Shown here one piece after another: positions 21,200 to 29,800 of a stretch of DNA of 29,800 nt; positions within the stretch are counted from its first letter, which is position 1; every line of letters starts with the position of its first letter. This DNA is from DASZHJ01 sp035280245. GTDB taxonomy: Bacteria > Pseudomonadota > Alphaproteobacteria > ATCC43930 > CGMCC-115725. The translations under genes were made by a program, and so were the position numbers. The stretch lies in the NCBI GenBank assembly GCA_035280245.1, contig DATEGF010000372.1, positions 1 through 29,800 on the forward strand, given 5' to 3'. A model generated the notes under the pieces. The model did no database searches, had not been told where the DNA came from, and saw only the letters and a list, made by a program, of their open reading frames with translations.

Positions 21200-23589
21200 A
21201 ACTCACACTCGGTTGGCTCAAGACCCATCTCGCGACGACGGCGAGCCTCGAGGAGATCGTGCGCACGCTGGTGATGCTCGGCCTCGAGGTCGAGAGCGTC
21301 GAGGATCGCGCGAAAGACTTGGCGCCCTTCACCGTGGCGCGCGTCATCTCCGCGGAGCCGCATCCGCAGGCGGACCGGCTCAAGGTCTGTCGAGTACAGA
21401 CGACGCAGGGCGAGGTGCAGGTGGTCTGCGGCGCGCCCAATGCGCGGACCGGGATGCTCGGCGTCTTCGCGCCGGTGGGGTCGGTGATTCCGCGCACGAA
21501 GCTGCTGCTCAAGGAGACGCAGATCCGCGGCGTCGCCTCGCGCGGCATGCTCTGCTCCGAGTACGAGATGGGCCTCTCCGAGGATCACGAGGGCATCATC
21601 GATCTGCCGCAGGGCGAGATCGGTCAGCCCTTCGCGGCGGTGCTCGGCCTCGACGATCCCGTGCTCGACGTGAAGGTGACGCCCAATCGCGCGGATTGCC
21701 TCGGCGTGCGCGGCATTGCGCGCGACCTGGCGGCGGCGGGGCTCGGTACCCTCCGCCCGCTCGATACCTCGCCCGTTCCGGGCAAATTCCCGGCGCCCAC
21801 GGCGGTGCATCTCGCGGGACCGGACGACAAGGCCTGCCTCCTCTACGTGAGCCGGCTGATCCGTGGTCTCAAGAACGGCCCGAGTCCGCGCTGGATGCAG
21901 GACCGGCTCAAGGCGATCGGCCTGCGGCCGATCTCGGCGCTCGTGGACATCACGAATTTCCTCACCTTCGATGCGAACCGGCCGCTCCACGCCTTCGATT
22001 TCGGCAAGCTCAAGGGCGATCTCGCGGTGCGCGGCGCGCGTCCCGGCGAGATGATCCTGGCGCTCAACGGCAAGTCCTACGAGCTCGATTCAGAGGTCAC
22101 GGTCATCGCCGACAACGACGGCGTACAAGGCCTGGGCGGTGTGATCGGCAGCGAGACCAGCGGCTGCACCGAGACGACCACGTCGGTGCTGCTGGAGGCG
22201 GCACTCTTCGATCCCGTGCGTACGGCCTCGACCGGCCGCCGGCTCGGCATCCAGTCTGATGCGCGCTACCGCTTCGAGCGCGGCCTCGATCCCGAGATGG
22301 CGGTACCGGGGGTCGAGCTTGCGACGCGGCTCATCCTCGAGATCTGCGGCGGCGAGCCCTCGGAAGTTGCGATCGCCGGCGCGGTGCCGACCTGGCAGCG
22401 GCATTATTTCCTCCGCAGCGAGCGCGCCCACACGCTGGGCGGCGTCGAGGTGCCCGCCGACGAGCAGCAGCGCATCCTCGAGACGCTGGGGTTCGGCGTG
22501 AGTACGCGGGAGGGCGGCTTCTCGGTTGCGCCGCCATCCTGGCGCCCCGACATCGTCGGCGAGGCGGACCTTGTCGAGGAAGTGCTGCGCGTCCACGGCT
22601 ACGACAACATTCCCGTGGTGCCGATGACGCGTGACACGCCGCTTCCGCGCCAGGCACTGAGCCTCGGCCAGAGGCGCGCTGCGATCGTCCGCCGCGCGCT
22701 CGCGGCCCGCGGTCTGGTCGAGGCCGTCACCTTCTCGTTCCTGCCGAAGGCGCAGGCCGAGCTCTTCGGCGGCGGCGCCAAGGAGCTGACCCTGGTCAAT
22801 CCGATCAGCGCCGACCTCGACGTGATGCGGCCCTCGCTGCTGCCCAATCTCGCGACCGCCGCGCAGAAGAATCTCGATCGCGGCCTCGGCGACCTCGCCC
22901 TCTTCGAGCTGGGTCCGCAGTACAAGGACGACACACCCGAGGGCCAGTCGTCGGTGGCGGCGGGCGTGCGCATGGGCGCCACGGGTCCGCGGTACTGGCG
23001 CGATGGCGGCCGCCCCGTCGACGCCTTCATCGCCAAGGCGGACGCGCTCTCGGCGCTCGCCGCAGCGGGTGCGCCGGTCGAAAACCTTCAGATCTCCAAG
23101 GACGTGCCCGCCTGGTACCACCCCGGCCGATCCGGCACGCTGCGCCTCGGCGCGAACGCGCTCGCGCATTTCGGCGAGCTGCATCCGGGCGTGCAGCAGG
23201 CGCTCGGCGCCAAACAGGCGATCGCGGCCTTCGAGGTGCATCTCGACGCCGTGCCGGTGCCGCGCGCGCGGCCGACCAAGGCGCGATCCCTACTGCAGCT
23301 CTCGCCCTACCAGCCGGTGCAGCGCGACTTCGCCTTCGTCGTGGACAAGGATCTCGCTGCGGAGACTCTCCTCAAGGCCGCGCGCAATGCCGACAAGACG
23401 CTGGTCACGGGCGTGCGCCTCTTCGACGTCTACGAGGGCAAAGGCCTCCCGGAGGGCAAGAAGTCGCTCGCCATCGAGGTGACCCTCCAACCCCAAGACG
23501 CCACCCTCACCGACGCCGCCCTCGAAGGCCTCTCGAAGAAGCTCGTCGAGCAGGTCGAGAAGGCGACGGGCGGAATGCTGCGGAGCTAA
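21196..23589 (+). CDS. pheT: Phenylalanine--tRNA ligase beta subunit
   Basis: A 797-residue beta subunit of normal length. In order: N-terminal KLTLGWLKTHL, the EMAPII-like tRNA-binding fold with HPQADRLKVCRV (about 56-67), the B3/B4 editing domain with DITNFLTFDANRPLHAFD, the B5 domain, the catalytic-like core, and the C-terminal ferredoxin-fold anticodon-binding domain (SPYQPVQRDFAFVVDKDL to the end). The editing domain hydrolyses Tyr-tRNA-Phe. It is translationally coupled to pheS. Confidence 0.97.
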   Translation: MKLTLGWLKTHLATTASLEEIVRTLVMLGLEVESVEDRAKDLAPFTVARVISAEPHPQADRLKVCRVQTTQGEVQVVCGAPNARTGMLGVFAPVGSVIPRTKLLLKETQIRGVASRGMLCSEYEMGLSEDHEGIIDLPQGEIGQPFAAVLGLDDPVLDVKVTPNRADCLGVRGIARDLAAAGLGTLRPLDTSPVPGKFPAPTAVHLAGPDDKACLLYVSRLIRGLKNGPSPRWMQDRLKAIGLRPISALVDITNFLTFDANRPLHAFDFGKLKGDLAVRGARPGEMILALNGKSYELDSEVTVIADNDGVQGLGGVIGSETSGCTETTTSVLLEAALFDPVRTASTGRRLGIQSDARYRFERGLDPEMAVPGVELATRLILEICGGEPSEVAIAGAVPTWQRHYFLRSERAHTLGGVEVPADEQQRILETLGFGVSTREGGFSVAPPSWRPDIVGEADLVEEVLRVHGYDNIPVVPMTRDTPLPRQALSLGQRRAAIVRRALAARGLVEAVTFSFLPKAQAELFGGGAKELTLVNPISADLDVMRPSLLPNLATAAQKNLDRGLGDLALFELGPQYKDDTPEGQSSVAAGVRMGATGPRYWRDGGRPVDAFIAKADALSALAAAGAPVENLQISKDVPAWYHPGRSGTLRLGANALAHFGELHPGVQQALGAKQAIAAFEVHLDAVPVPRARPTKARSLLQLSPYQPVQRDFAFVVDKDLAAETLLKAARNADKTLVTGVRLFDVYEGKGLPEGKKSLAIEVTLQPQDATLTDAALEGLSKKLVEQVEKATGGMLRS

Positions 23590-23593
23590 GGCC

Positions 23594-24259
23594 GTGGTCG
23601 CCTTCGCCAAGATCCAGAAGGCCGCGGAGCGGCGCCTTGGCAAGGCCGAGCTCAAGCGGCGCTTGCCAAAAGTGAAATCAGCGGCGGCGCTGAAGCGAGT
23701 TGCGGACCATCGCTATCTCTCCTTGATGTCGTTGCGCGTGTTCCGCGCGGGGCTCCGGCACGACATGGTGGATGCCAAGTGGCCCGCTTTCGAGAAGGTC
23801 TTCCACGGTTTCGAGCCGCGCAAGGTGCGCGCCATGAGCGACGAGCAGGTCGAGGCGCTGATGGGCGACCGGCGTTTGATCCGTCACCTGGGCAAGCTCA
23901 AGTCGGTGCATGCCAACGCCGCCGCGATGATCGAGCTTGGCCAAGAGCGCGACAGCTTCGGTACCTATCTCGCGGACTGGCCCGGCGACCAAATCGTCGC
24001 GCTCTGGGAGGACCTCGCCAAGCGCTTCCACCAGCTCGGTGGCAACTCCGGTCCCTATTTTCTGCGCATGGCCGGCAAGGACACGTTCGTCCTCACTTAC
24101 TCCGTCGTGAAAGCGCTGCAGCACTGGCGCGCCTTCCCGGGCGAGCCCAAAGGCAAGAAAGACCGTGCCCGCGTCGGCGAGATTTTCTCGGCCTGGGCCG
24201 GGGAGACGGAGCTGCCCCTCGCGCACCTCAGCATGACGCTCGCGGCGTCGGTGGATTGA
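23594..24259 (+). CDS. Divergent DNA-3-methyladenine glycosylase I (Tag)-like protein
   Basis: A 221-residue helical protein whose middle matches the Tag family (LRVFRAGL, then FEKVFHGFEPRKVRAM, EALMGDRRLIRHLGKLKSVHANA). Against E. coli Tag by eye, the catalytic Glu38 aligns with Arg48 and Trp46 with His56, and the N- and C-terminal zinc-binding Cys/His residues are absent. The stretch GGNSGPYFLRMAGKDTFVLT resembles the hairpin region of helix-hairpin-helix glycosylases, without their catalytic Asp. It may bind DNA without glycosylase activity or act on another lesion. It starts with GTG 4 bp after pheT and is probably co-transcribed. Confidence 0.78.
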   Translation: MVAFAKIQKAAERRLGKAELKRRLPKVKSAAALKRVADHRYLSLMSLRVFRAGLRHDMVDAKWPAFEKVFHGFEPRKVRAMSDEQVEALMGDRRLIRHLGKLKSVHANAAAMIELGQERDSFGTYLADWPGDQIVALWEDLAKRFHQLGGNSGPYFLRMAGKDTFVLTYSVVKALQHWRAFPGEPKGKKDRARVGEIFSAWAGETELPLAHLSMTLAASVD

Positions 24260-24260
24260 A

Positions 24261-24382
24261 GGGTGCGTCCTTCGACTCGCGATGCTGCGCATCGCGGCTC
24301 AGGATGAAGGGATTTGGAGCGGCACAAAGAAAACACTTCATCCTGAGCCGCGCCTGAAAGGCGCGAGTCGAAGGATGCACCA
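24261..24382. repeat. Paired inverted palindromic repeat, family B, between convergent genes
   Basis: The unit at 24261-24310 and the inverted unit at 24337-24382 share an outer CCTTCGACTCG and an inner GCTCAGGATGAAG. Each has its own inner hairpin, CGCGATGC/GCATCGCG in the first and CGCGCC/GGCGCG in the second. It fills the gap between the Tag-like gene and betC and could stop transcription from both sides. It is the same family as 12504-12619. Confidence 0.8.
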
Positions 24383-24384
24383 CC

Positions 24385-25917
24385 TTAAGCCCGCTTCGGC
24401 GGCGTCTCCACGTGGGGCAGGCGCGAGCGATACTCGATGTCGTCGAGGTCGAGGTGGTTGCGGACGTAGGTGAGGGAGGCGTCCTTCCGCGGCTGGAAGT
24501 CCCAGGACGTGTGCCGGCCCCTGGTCATGGCCGCCGCGATGAGGCGGCGGCGGCGCTGGCTCGCGAGCACGCGGACGCGGAGCGCGTCCTCATCCCAGCG
24601 ATCGCGCGCCTCCTTGCGGAACGCCGTCAGCGTCTCGGCGTAGGCGAGGTCGTAGGCGAGATTCTTCCGCTCGAGCGGATCAGCCGCGAGGTCGTAGAGC
24701 TGCTCGGGGTCGGGCTTGCTGCGGATGTATTTGAATCGGCCGCGGCGGATCATCAGCAGCGGTGCGATGGTGCCCTCCCCGAAATATTCGCCCAGCACCT
24801 CGTCGTGGCCGCCGGTGCCGGAGAGATGCGGCAGCAGGCTCCGCCCATCGGTCGGCGCCGCATAGGTCGCGCGGCCGTCGCCTGCGACCTCCGCGAGGGT
24901 TGGCAGCAGGTCGATGGTCGAGACCGACTCCGCCACACGGCACGGCGTGAGATCGCCGGGTAGCGCCACGATCAGCGGCACCCGCGCGGCGTTCTCGTGC
25001 CAGGTCATCTTGTACCAGAGGCCGCGCTCGCCCAGCATGTCGCCGTGGTCCGCCGTGAACAGCACCAGCGTGTTCTCGCCAAGACCGCAATCCCCGAGCG
25101 CCTTCACCAACGCGCCCAGCTGGTCGTCGACATAGGAGATCGCGCCGTAATAGGCGCGGCGCGCGTTGCGCACATGCTGCTCCGTGATCTCGTACTCGTC
25201 GGCGGCGCTGACGTGGCGGAGCCGCTTCCAGTGCGGATCCTCGGGATCGGGCGATGTCGCGAGCTTCGGCAGGTCGATCTCGTCCTCGCGGTAGCGATCC
25301 CAGTATTCCGGCGGGATTGCGTAGGGGTCATGCGGGTGGGTCATCGACACCACGAGGCAGAACGGCCGATCGTCGGTGCCGCGCGCGTGGTCGAAGAGAT
25401 AACGCCGCGCGGCGTAGACCACCTCCTCGTCGAAATCGAGCTGGTTGGAGCGGCGGCACGGTCCCGCCTGCACGACCGAGAGCATGTTGTGGTACCAGCT
25501 CGGCCGCACCTCCGGATGCTCCCAGTCGGGCGTCCAGCTGTAATCCGCGGGATAGATGTCGGTGGTGAGCCGCTCCTCGAAGCCGTGGAGCTGGTCGGCG
25601 CCGCAGAAATGCATTTTTCCCGACAACGCGGTGCGGTAGCCGGCTTCACGCAGATAATGTGCGAAGGTCGGCACATCGGCTGCGAAATCCGCCGCGTTGT
25701 CCCAGGCGCCGATCCCCGACGGTAGCCGCCCCGCCATCATCGAGAAGCGCGAAGGCGCGCAGAGCGGGCTTGCGCAATAGGCGCTCTCGAACACCGCGCC
25801 GCGCGAGGCGAGCCGCTCGATGTTCGGCGCCTTCACCACGGGGTGCCCGTGAACGGGCAAGAACCCCGGCGCCATCTGGTCCGCCATGATGAATAGAATG
25901 TTCGGGCGCTGAGGCAT
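24385..25917 (-). CDS. betC: Choline-sulfatase BetC
   Basis: BetC hydrolyses choline-O-sulfate to choline and sulfate in the cytoplasm, feeding glycine betaine synthesis or sulfur supply. The 510-residue protein begins PNILFIMADQMAPGFLPVHG and has Cys53 in the sulfatase signature CAPSR, the residue converted to formylglycine by a separate maturase. Asp13 and the ADHGD segment are metal ligands. Long stretches (TFAHYLREAGYRTALSGKMH, EERLTTDIYPADYSWTPDW) are typical of choline-sulfatases rather than other sulfatases. GAGGAG lies about 8 bases before the ATG. The frame is open to 26208 but overlaps the divergent permease there. betA, betB and betI are not in the window. Confidence 0.93.
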   Translation of the reverse strand: MPQRPNILFIMADQMAPGFLPVHGHPVVKAPNIERLASRGAVFESAYCASPLCAPSRFSMMAGRLPSGIGAWDNAADFAADVPTFAHYLREAGYRTALSGKMHFCGADQLHGFEERLTTDIYPADYSWTPDWEHPEVRPSWYHNMLSVVQAGPCRRSNQLDFDEEVVYAARRYLFDHARGTDDRPFCLVVSMTHPHDPYAIPPEYWDRYREDEIDLPKLATSPDPEDPHWKRLRHVSAADEYEITEQHVRNARRAYYGAISYVDDQLGALVKALGDCGLGENTLVLFTADHGDMLGERGLWYKMTWHENAARVPLIVALPGDLTPCRVAESVSTIDLLPTLAEVAGDGRATYAAPTDGRSLLPHLSGTGGHDEVLGEYFGEGTIAPLLMIRRGRFKYIRSKPDPEQLYDLAADPLERKNLAYDLAYAETLTAFRKEARDRWDEDALRVRVLASQRRRRLIAAAMTRGRHTSWDFQPRKDASLTYVRNHLDLDDIEYRSRLPHVETPPKRA

Positions 25918-25991
25918 TGGAAAAGCTCCTCGAGATCGATGAACCGCGGCCTTGTCGCTGCGTCCCGATGAGACTAACGTCGGACGTGAGC

Positions 25992-26014
25992 CGCCTCCAG
26001 CACGAGCGGAGGCG
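25992..26014. promoter_or_regulatory. 7-bp inverted repeat in the betC-permease divergent gap
   Basis: CGCCTCC (25992-25998) and GGAGGCG (26008-26014) are reverse complements 9 bp apart. They could be a regulator site for both genes or a hairpin near the permease ribosome-binding site. Evidence is only the symmetry. Confidence 0.25.
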
Positions 26015-26037
26015 CCAGCGGGGGGAGAAGACGCACC

Positions 26038-27555
26038 ATGAGTACGGAGACGGCGCCCGGGCATCGCGCGGGCGTGGGCCACGATCAATTTCGGTTGGCG
26101 AAGTCCCTGGGAGTGATGGCGATCGCGGCCTCGGCGCTGACCCACGAATACGGGGCCACCATCAACTACGTCTCCACGAACAGCCTCGGCATCTATCCCG
26201 CGATCCAAGACCTCGTGCCCTGGGCGATGTTCGTGGCGGGCTTGCTGCTGATCCCGAAAGTATTCCTCTACGTGCGGTTCTCGCGCGTGATGCCGCGAGC
26301 GGGCTCCGTCTATGTCTGGATGAGCCGCGCCCTCAGCCTCCCGATCAGCTTCACCTTATGCTTCCTCGACTGGGTGGGCCTGACCGCGGCGATGGGCTTC
26401 ATCGCGTACGTGTTCGGCACCTTCCTCGGCCAGGCGTTCATCAGCGCCGGTGTGCCCGAGGGCGCCTGGCTGTTGACGCCCATCGGTCATCTGATTTTCG
26501 GTGCCGCCGTGCTCTGGCTCTTCTTCCTGGCGCATCTGATCGGCGTGCACATCTATGGCCGCTTGGTGGTGACGCTCGCCGGGCTGATCTTCGCGGCGGT
26601 GGTGGTGATCGTGGGCTACGGCTTCGGGACCAGCCCGGAAACCTTCGTCCAGCTTGCTTCGGCGCAGACCAGCGTGACGCTGCAACCGCCGGCAAATCCG
26701 GGCTCGCCGACGATGTCGGCCTTCGTGTCGGTGACCTTCCTCTTCATCGCCGCCTACGGCGGCCTGACCGGCGCGCCCGCGCTGGGCGGGGAGGCCAGGG
26801 ATGCCTCGAAGACCGTACCCCAAGGCCTGTTCCTCGGTTGGCTCGCGGCACTCGTGCTCTATACGGCGGTCTCCGCGGCGCTCTTCCACGCGGTGCCCTG
26901 GTGGGCGACGCTTGGCCTGATCAACGGCAAGGCCTCGGGCCTCGCGACCGTGCCGGGCCTCATCAGCGTGGTGGCGCCCAAGGTTGTGGGCACCGTGCTC
27001 AGCTTCGTCGTCGCGGTCATCGTGGGGAAGACAGCGATCCCGCAGATGATGGTGTGCTCGCGGCTGATCTTCGGCTTCGCGCAGGACCACGTAATGCCCG
27101 CCACGTTCCTGCACACCTCGCGTTGGAAGACGCCCGATCACGCGCTCCTGCTCTCCGCGGGCATGGCGACGCTCTTCCTGGTGCAGTCGTGCTTCGGTGG
27201 CTGGGCGATCGGGATCGTGATCCGGTCCTTCACGGTGCTCCTGATGCTGATCTTCGTGGCACTGGGCGCGCTCAACGTGTGCTTCAATAGCCGTTTCGGG
27301 AAAACGCCGTGGGCGGATCAATTCCGAGCCGGTGTCGCCGTCGTCGTCGTGATGGCGCTGCTCGCCATCGCGATCTCGCTGGTGCTGCTCTATGGCGGCC
27401 TCATCGTCCCCAACACGGCCTGGTACCTGCAGCCACTCTTCCAGGGCGCGATCGCGGCCGGCGTCGCCGTCTTGATCCTGCGGAGCGCGCAGCATCGCGC
27501 CCGCGCCCATGGCACGGAGCTGCACCAGGTCGCGACCGGCCTGCCGCTGGAATAG
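26038..27555 (+). CDS. APC-superfamily amino acid/amine permease
   Basis: A 505-residue integral membrane protein with about twelve hydrophobic segments. The first helix region has the unwound-helix type motif SALTHEYGATINYVS, and the PRAGSVYVWMSRAL stretch after helix 2 is typical of amino acid-polyamine-organocation carriers. The substrate cannot be read from sequence. It is divergent from betC across 120 bp, so a quaternary amine such as choline-O-sulfate, choline or betaine is a fair guess. GGGGGAG lies about 11 bases before the ATG. A hairpin follows the stop. Confidence 0.88.
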   Translation: MSTETAPGHRAGVGHDQFRLAKSLGVMAIAASALTHEYGATINYVSTNSLGIYPAIQDLVPWAMFVAGLLLIPKVFLYVRFSRVMPRAGSVYVWMSRALSLPISFTLCFLDWVGLTAAMGFIAYVFGTFLGQAFISAGVPEGAWLLTPIGHLIFGAAVLWLFFLAHLIGVHIYGRLVVTLAGLIFAAVVVIVGYGFGTSPETFVQLASAQTSVTLQPPANPGSPTMSAFVSVTFLFIAAYGGLTGAPALGGEARDASKTVPQGLFLGWLAALVLYTAVSAALFHAVPWWATLGLINGKASGLATVPGLISVVAPKVVGTVLSFVVAVIVGKTAIPQMMVCSRLIFGFAQDHVMPATFLHTSRWKTPDHALLLSAGMATLFLVQSCFGGWAIGIVIRSFTVLLMLIFVALGALNVCFNSRFGKTPWADQFRAGVAVVVVMALLAIAISLVLLYGGLIVPNTAWYLQPLFQGAIAAGVAVLILRSAQHRARAHGTELHQVATGLPLE

Positions 27556-27567
27556 ACGCTCGCGGCC

Positions 27568-27591
27568 GGGCGAGCGACCCAACGCTCGCCC
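27568..27591 (+). terminator. Hairpin downstream of the permease gene
   Basis: GGGCGAGCG (27568-27576) and CGCTCGCCC (27583-27591) pair perfectly around a 6-base loop, 12 bp after the permease stop. There is no T-run, so the call rests on position and stem strength. Confidence 0.55.
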
Positions 27592-27766
27592 CCTGAAGGT
27601 GTACGCAGTTTGCGTCTACCGAGACCCGGTAAGTGCGCCGGCTTGCGAAAACCCAATTTGATCCAAGTAGCGACTTCAAGGGCAGCCCCGCCGTTGCGTC
27701 CGCGCGCGCTCGCCCCTATGGTCGCGCGCAATTCCCTGAACCCCCTCGCCCAGGCCTCGATCTCGC

Positions 27767-29572
27767 GTGACCGACCTCGCTCACATCCGGAACTTCGCGA
27801 TCATCGCGCATATCGACCACGGCAAGTCGACGCTGGCCGATCGGCTCATCGAGCGCTGCGGCGCGCTCGAGCAGCGGGAGATGCGCGAGCAGGTGCTCGA
27901 CAGCATGGACATCGAGCGTGAGCGCGGCATCACCATCAAGGCGCAGACCGTGCGCCTCACCTACAAGGCGCAGAACGGCCAGACCTATGAGCTCAATCTC
28001 ATGGACACGCCCGGTCACGTGGACTTCGCCTACGAGGTCTCCCGCTCGCTCGCGGCCTGCGAGGGCTCGCTCCTGGTGGTGGACGCGAGCCAGGGTGTCG
28101 AGGCGCAGACCCTCGCCAACGTCTACCAGGCGATCGACGCCAACCACGAGATCGTCGTCGTCCTCAACAAGATCGACCTGCCGGCGGCGGAGCCCGAGCG
28201 CGTCAAGCAGCAGATCGAGGACGTGATCGGCCTCGACACCTCGGGCGCGGTGCTGATCTCCGCCAAGACCGGGCTCAACATCGATGGCGTGCTGGAGGCG
28301 CTGGTGCAGCGCCTGCCGCCGCCCCAAGGCGATGCCGAGGCACCGCTCAAGGCGCTGCTGGTCGACAGCTGGTACGACGCCTATCTCGGCGTCGTGACGC
28401 TGGTACGGGTCAAGGACGGCGTGCTGAAGCCCGGCCTCAAGATCCGCATGATGGCGACCGGCGCCACCCACGCGGTCGAGCGCGTCGGCATCTTCACGCC
28501 CAAGGGCACGCCGGTCGACGAGCTCGGCCCCGGCGAGATCGGGTTCATCACGGCGGGGATCAAGTCGGTCGCGGATTGCCGGATCGGCGACACGCTGACC
28601 GAGGAGCGCCGGCTCGCGGCCGAGCCACTACCGGGCTTCCGACCCGTACAGCCCGTGGTGTTCTGCGGGCTCTTTCCCTCCGACGCCAACGATTACGGCA
28701 AACTCCGCGAGAGCCTGGCGAAGCTGCGCTTGAACGATGCGAGCTTCACCTACGAGCCCGAGACCTCGGCGGCGCTCGGCTTCGGCTTCCGCTGCGGCTT
28801 CCTCGGCCTCCTCCACCTCGAGATCATCCAGGAGCGGCTCGAGCGCGAGTTCGATCTCGATCTCGTCACCACGGCGCCCTCGGTGGTCTATCGCATCCAC
28901 CTCACCAACGGCTCGATGAAGGAACTGCACAATCCCGCGGACATGCCGGATCCCGTCAAGATCGACCACATCGAGGAGCCCTGGATCAACGCGACCATCC
29001 TGGTCCCCGACGAGTTCCTGGGCTCGGTGCTGGCGCTCTGCGAGGAGCGGCGCGGCGTGCAGAAGGACCTGACCTACGCGGGCAGCCGCGCGATGGTGAT
29101 CTATCGCCTGCCGCTCAACGAGGTCGTGTTCGATTTCTACGACCGGCTCAAGTCGGTGAGCCGCGGCTACGCGAGCTTCGATTACCAGATGCATGGCTAC
29201 GAAGCCGGCGACCTCGTGCTGATGAACATCCTGGTCAATGGCGAGGCGGTGGACGCGCTCTCGCTGATCGTGCATCGCGCACAATCGGAGCGGCGGGGCC
29301 GCGCGCTCTGCGAGCGACTGAAGGACCTGATCCCGCGTCAGCTCTTCGCGATTGCGATCCAGGCGGCGATTGGCGGCCGCATCATCGCCCGCGAGACCGT
29401 GAAGCCACTCCGTAAAGACGTGCTTGCAAAGTGCTATGGTGGCGACGTCACGCGGAAGCGAAAACTCCTCGAGAAGCAGAAGGAGGGCAAGAAGCGCATG
29501 CGCCAGTTCGGCAAGGTGGAGATTCCCCAATCCGCCTTCATCGCCGCCCTCAAGATGGGCGACCAGTCGTAG
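27767..29572 (+). CDS. lepA: Elongation factor 4 (LepA), ribosome-associated GTPase
   Basis: LepA is a translational GTPase that back-translocates or remodels ribosomes. The 601-residue protein has G1 AHIDHGKST (14-22), the switch I region with ERGITIK, G3 DTPGH, G4 NKID, and domains II-V in the order of EF-G without domain IV. The LepA-specific C-terminal domain ends with RKRKLLEKQKEGKKRMRQFG, a basic helix entering the peptidyl transferase area. The start is GTG at 27767. About 200 bp precede it, including the hairpin behind the permease; no strong promoter stands out there. Confidence 0.98.
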   Translation: MTDLAHIRNFAIIAHIDHGKSTLADRLIERCGALEQREMREQVLDSMDIERERGITIKAQTVRLTYKAQNGQTYELNLMDTPGHVDFAYEVSRSLAACEGSLLVVDASQGVEAQTLANVYQAIDANHEIVVVLNKIDLPAAEPERVKQQIEDVIGLDTSGAVLISAKTGLNIDGVLEALVQRLPPPQGDAEAPLKALLVDSWYDAYLGVVTLVRVKDGVLKPGLKIRMMATGATHAVERVGIFTPKGTPVDELGPGEIGFITAGIKSVADCRIGDTLTEERRLAAEPLPGFRPVQPVVFCGLFPSDANDYGKLRESLAKLRLNDASFTYEPETSAALGFGFRCGFLGLLHLEIIQERLEREFDLDLVTTAPSVVYRIHLTNGSMKELHNPADMPDPVKIDHIEEPWINATILVPDEFLGSVLALCEERRGVQKDLTYAGSRAMVIYRLPLNEVVFDFYDRLKSVSRGYASFDYQMHGYEAGDLVLMNILVNGEAVDALSLIVHRAQSERRGRALCERLKDLIPRQLFAIAIQAAIGGRIIARETVKPLRKDVLAKCYGGDVTRKRKLLEKQKEGKKRMRQFGKVEIPQSAFIAALKMGDQS

Positions 29573-29578
29573 CGTCCC

Positions 29579-29800
29579 ATGGAAGGCCTCCTGGTTCTTT
29601 TGGGGGTCCTCGTCGCGGTCGAGGTGTTGGGGCTGCCGATCCTGACCGTGCTCTATCTGAGCGAGCGCGCCCGGGTCGCGCAGCGGCTTAATGCCCTGAC
29701 CGACGAGCTAGCTCGGATGCGCAGCGCGGTGTCCGGAAAGGACGCGACGGCGGCGACGCATGTGGCTGCCCCGGCACCCGCGCCGTCGCCAGCTGCGCCA
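29579..29800 (+). CDS. N-terminus of a membrane protein, possibly DUF2339 type (3' end outside window)
   Basis: The ATG lies 6 bp after lepA and the frame is open for 74 codons to the window end. A hydrophobic segment (about residues 3-27) is followed by a short coiled-coil-like stretch (RVAQRLNALTDELARMRSAV) and then an Ala/Pro-rich linker. This order is what multi-span DUF2339 proteins show at their start, but the defining part lies outside the window. Alternatives are any single-span protein with a Pro/Ala-rich periplasmic or cytoplasmic tail. The spacing suggests co-transcription with lepA. Confidence 0.6.
   Translation, partial: MEGLLVLLGVLVAVEVLGLPILTVLYLSERARVAQRLNALTDELARMRSAVSGKDATAATHVAAPAPAPSPAAP

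Noticed and set aside
25918..26208. N-terminal extension of betC
   Set aside because: It overlaps the divergent permease gene and its control region, and contains no sulfatase sequence.
1..29800. tRNA, rRNA, CRISPR, IS transposase or prophage genes
   Set aside because: None recognised on either strand; the repeats present are short palindromes, not regularly spaced arrays.

Overview
The window looks like a chromosomal segment of a GC-rich alphaproteobacterium. Codon use is strongly G/C-ending, genes are tightly packed with many 4-base stop/start overlaps, and the families present (BrnT/BrnA, VapB/VapC, choline-sulfatase, bL35-bL20-PheST, LepA) fit that class. An order such as Rhodospirillales or Hyphomicrobiales is a guess. 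No rRNA, tRNA, CRISPR array or phage was recognised, and no gene-free stretch exceeds 300 bases.

Positions 1-5586, minus strand: a membrane-anchored protein of unknown function cut by the window edge, a cupin, and then a queuosine cluster read as queA, tgt, a GIY-YIG gene, queF, queG. QueF makes preQ1 from preQ0, Tgt inserts it into tRNA, QueA adds the epoxycyclopentanediol and QueG reduces epoxyqueuosine to queuosine, so the route from preQ0 to Q is complete here. A unit of about 400 bp interrupts it. That unit is a small GIY-YIG nuclease-like gene enclosed by two inverted copies of a palindromic repeat, and it is the most interesting structure in the window.

Positions 5653-12489, plus strand: arfB (ribosome rescue), a compositionally different GT9 glycosyltransferase, and a compact four-gene run: a gamma-glutamyltransferase-fold protein with an altered substrate pocket, a class V aminotransferase, a membrane-anchored LtaS/sulfatase-type enzyme and a phytanoyl-CoA-dioxygenase-like protein. 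The run looks like one operon of unknown pathway.

Positions 12500-19216: a paired palindromic repeat, a brnTA toxin-antitoxin module with an inverted-repeat operator candidate, a HisC-like aminotransferase, tatA, a beta-lactamase-fold serine hydrolase, a proline-rich membrane protein ending in a degenerate nuclease-like domain, a vapBC module with clustered operator half-sites, two very small genes, a glutathione S-transferase and a 47-residue TatA-like protein.

Positions 19239-29800: rpmI-rplT with a plausible promoter, an intrinsic terminator or attenuator, pheS-pheT, a divergent DNA-3-methyladenine-glycosylase-I-like gene, a second paired palindromic repeat, choline-sulfatase betC divergent from an APC-family permease, lepA, and the start of a membrane protein that runs off the right edge.
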